This document shows positions 63,614 through 64,000 of a stretch of DNA of 64,000 nt, one piece after another (position 1 is the first letter of the stretch; every line of letters starts with the position of its first letter). The stretch covers positions 62,001-126,000 of the forward strand of contig NZ_JAJAVC010000004.1 in assembly GCF_020532725.1 (NCBI RefSeq). The letters are read 5' to 3'. The translations under genes and the position numbers were made by a program. The stretch is from Methylobacillus arboreus (GTDB lineage Bacteria; Pseudomonadota; Gammaproteobacteria; Burkholderiales; Methylophilaceae). The notes beneath the pieces were generated by a model. That model was not told where the DNA came from, did not search any database, and worked only from the letters and a program-made list of their open reading frames with translations.

Positions 63614-64000
63614 TGGGTCTTAGGAAGCTAAAGCGGATATTTCTTACCAGTTTAAGTATCTCAAGGTAAAGATGATCACGGCGATGATTAAATCTAAATT
63701 CAGTTTCTTTCAGATGCAGATAGAAGGTGTGTTTTGGTACGCCGTTAAACTTGGCTAGCCGTCGCTTTGCATAGCTTCAGAACGATTCAATGCCATTGAT
63801 ATGCCGCTCTCCATTCGCAAACTCATTCTCGCCATGGTGTACCCGGAGGTGCTTATCAAATCCAATGTCGACTAGGCCATCGTAGCCCCGCCAGCCATCG
63901 GAGTGGATCACCGTGCTGGGCTCCACATGCCCGCGGATAATGCCTTGCAGCGTGGCTTTGGAACAGTCCGGTACGATCTCAGTGTAGACTTTGCCGTGAC
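63614..64000 (-). mobile_element. IS1595-family insertion sequence, partial, transposase with stop codon
   Basis: On the minus strand the sequence encodes the C-terminal half of an ISXO2/IS1595-type transposase: DCSKATLQGIIRGHV, VIHSDGWRGYDGLV, HHGENEFANGERHINGIESF, then YAKRRLAKFNG and KETEFRFNHRRDHLYLEIL. The codon after ESF is TGA where the family has TGG (Trp), at about 63780, so the transposase is interrupted. The element runs off the right edge. GGGTCTTAGG at about 63614 is the likely terminal inverted repeat, abutting the end of the HAD pseudogene. Confidence 0.82.

Noticed and set aside
1-64000. tRNA genes or CRISPR arrays
   Set aside because: I looked for TTCGA-type T-loops with cloverleaf arms in the gaps and for spaced direct repeats and found none I could support.

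Overview
The window reads as the chromosome of a Gram-negative betaproteobacterium. The gene order kdsD-kdsC-lptC-lptA-lptB-rpoN-hpf-hprK-rapZ-EIIA-HPr-ptsI, the zapA-6S RNA pair, rpiA-phoU-ppx/ppk1 and PEP-CTERM surface proteins all fit Methylophilaceae-type methylotrophs (Methylobacillus/Methylovorus). That placement is inferred from gene content and order, not from a marker-gene comparison.

Left part (1-17 kb), accessory. Two tandem siderophore-type TonB-dependent receptors (the first runs off the left edge) lie behind a minus-strand cobalamin riboswitch at 4190-4370. Upstream is a six-gene minus-strand operon of unknown role: a DUF6152-like protein, two paralogous exported 'GHWEG' proteins, two paralogous DUF6644-like membrane proteins and a c-type cytochrome lipoprotein. 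An 887-residue TonB receptor with a coiled-coil N-terminus precedes it. On the plus strand follow a rhodanese-like protein lacking the catalytic cysteine and a redox operon (exported dienelactone hydrolase, GlcG/HbpS-like protein, DsbD/ScsB-like reductase, exported thioredoxin-fold protein).

Centre (18-35 kb), a large corrinoid island with two further cobalamin riboswitches. One operon carries BtuM-like permease, BluB, a signal-less BtuF-like protein and CobU. A plus-strand riboswitch precedes two PEP-CTERM surface proteins and a TonB receptor. A minus-strand riboswitch precedes BtuB, a second BtuM-like permease, CobO, CbiA, a CobN-like chelatase with signal peptide and C-terminal membrane anchor, an ExbB/TolQ-like protein and a DUF2149 (ExbD-like) protein. 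Together they suggest surface capture, outer-membrane import, periplasmic processing powered by a small proton-channel module, inner-membrane uptake and lower-ligand remodelling of scavenged corrinoids. The CobN-like/ExbB-like/DUF2149 module with the PEP-CTERM pair is the most novel-looking system here.

Right part (35-61 kb), mostly core: zapA with a coiled-coil partner and 6S RNA, DUF2237, EVE, a Fur-family regulator, ilvA, rpiA, phoU, ppx, ppk1, yggX, a ZnuD-like receptor behind a small His/Cys protein, a ThiO-like oxidase, the Kdo/LPS-transport/sigma-54/regulatory-PTS cluster, and oligopeptidase A. The last 3 kb (SDR, solute-binding protein, frameshifted HAD hydrolase, broken IS1595-type transposase) look AT-richer and decaying.
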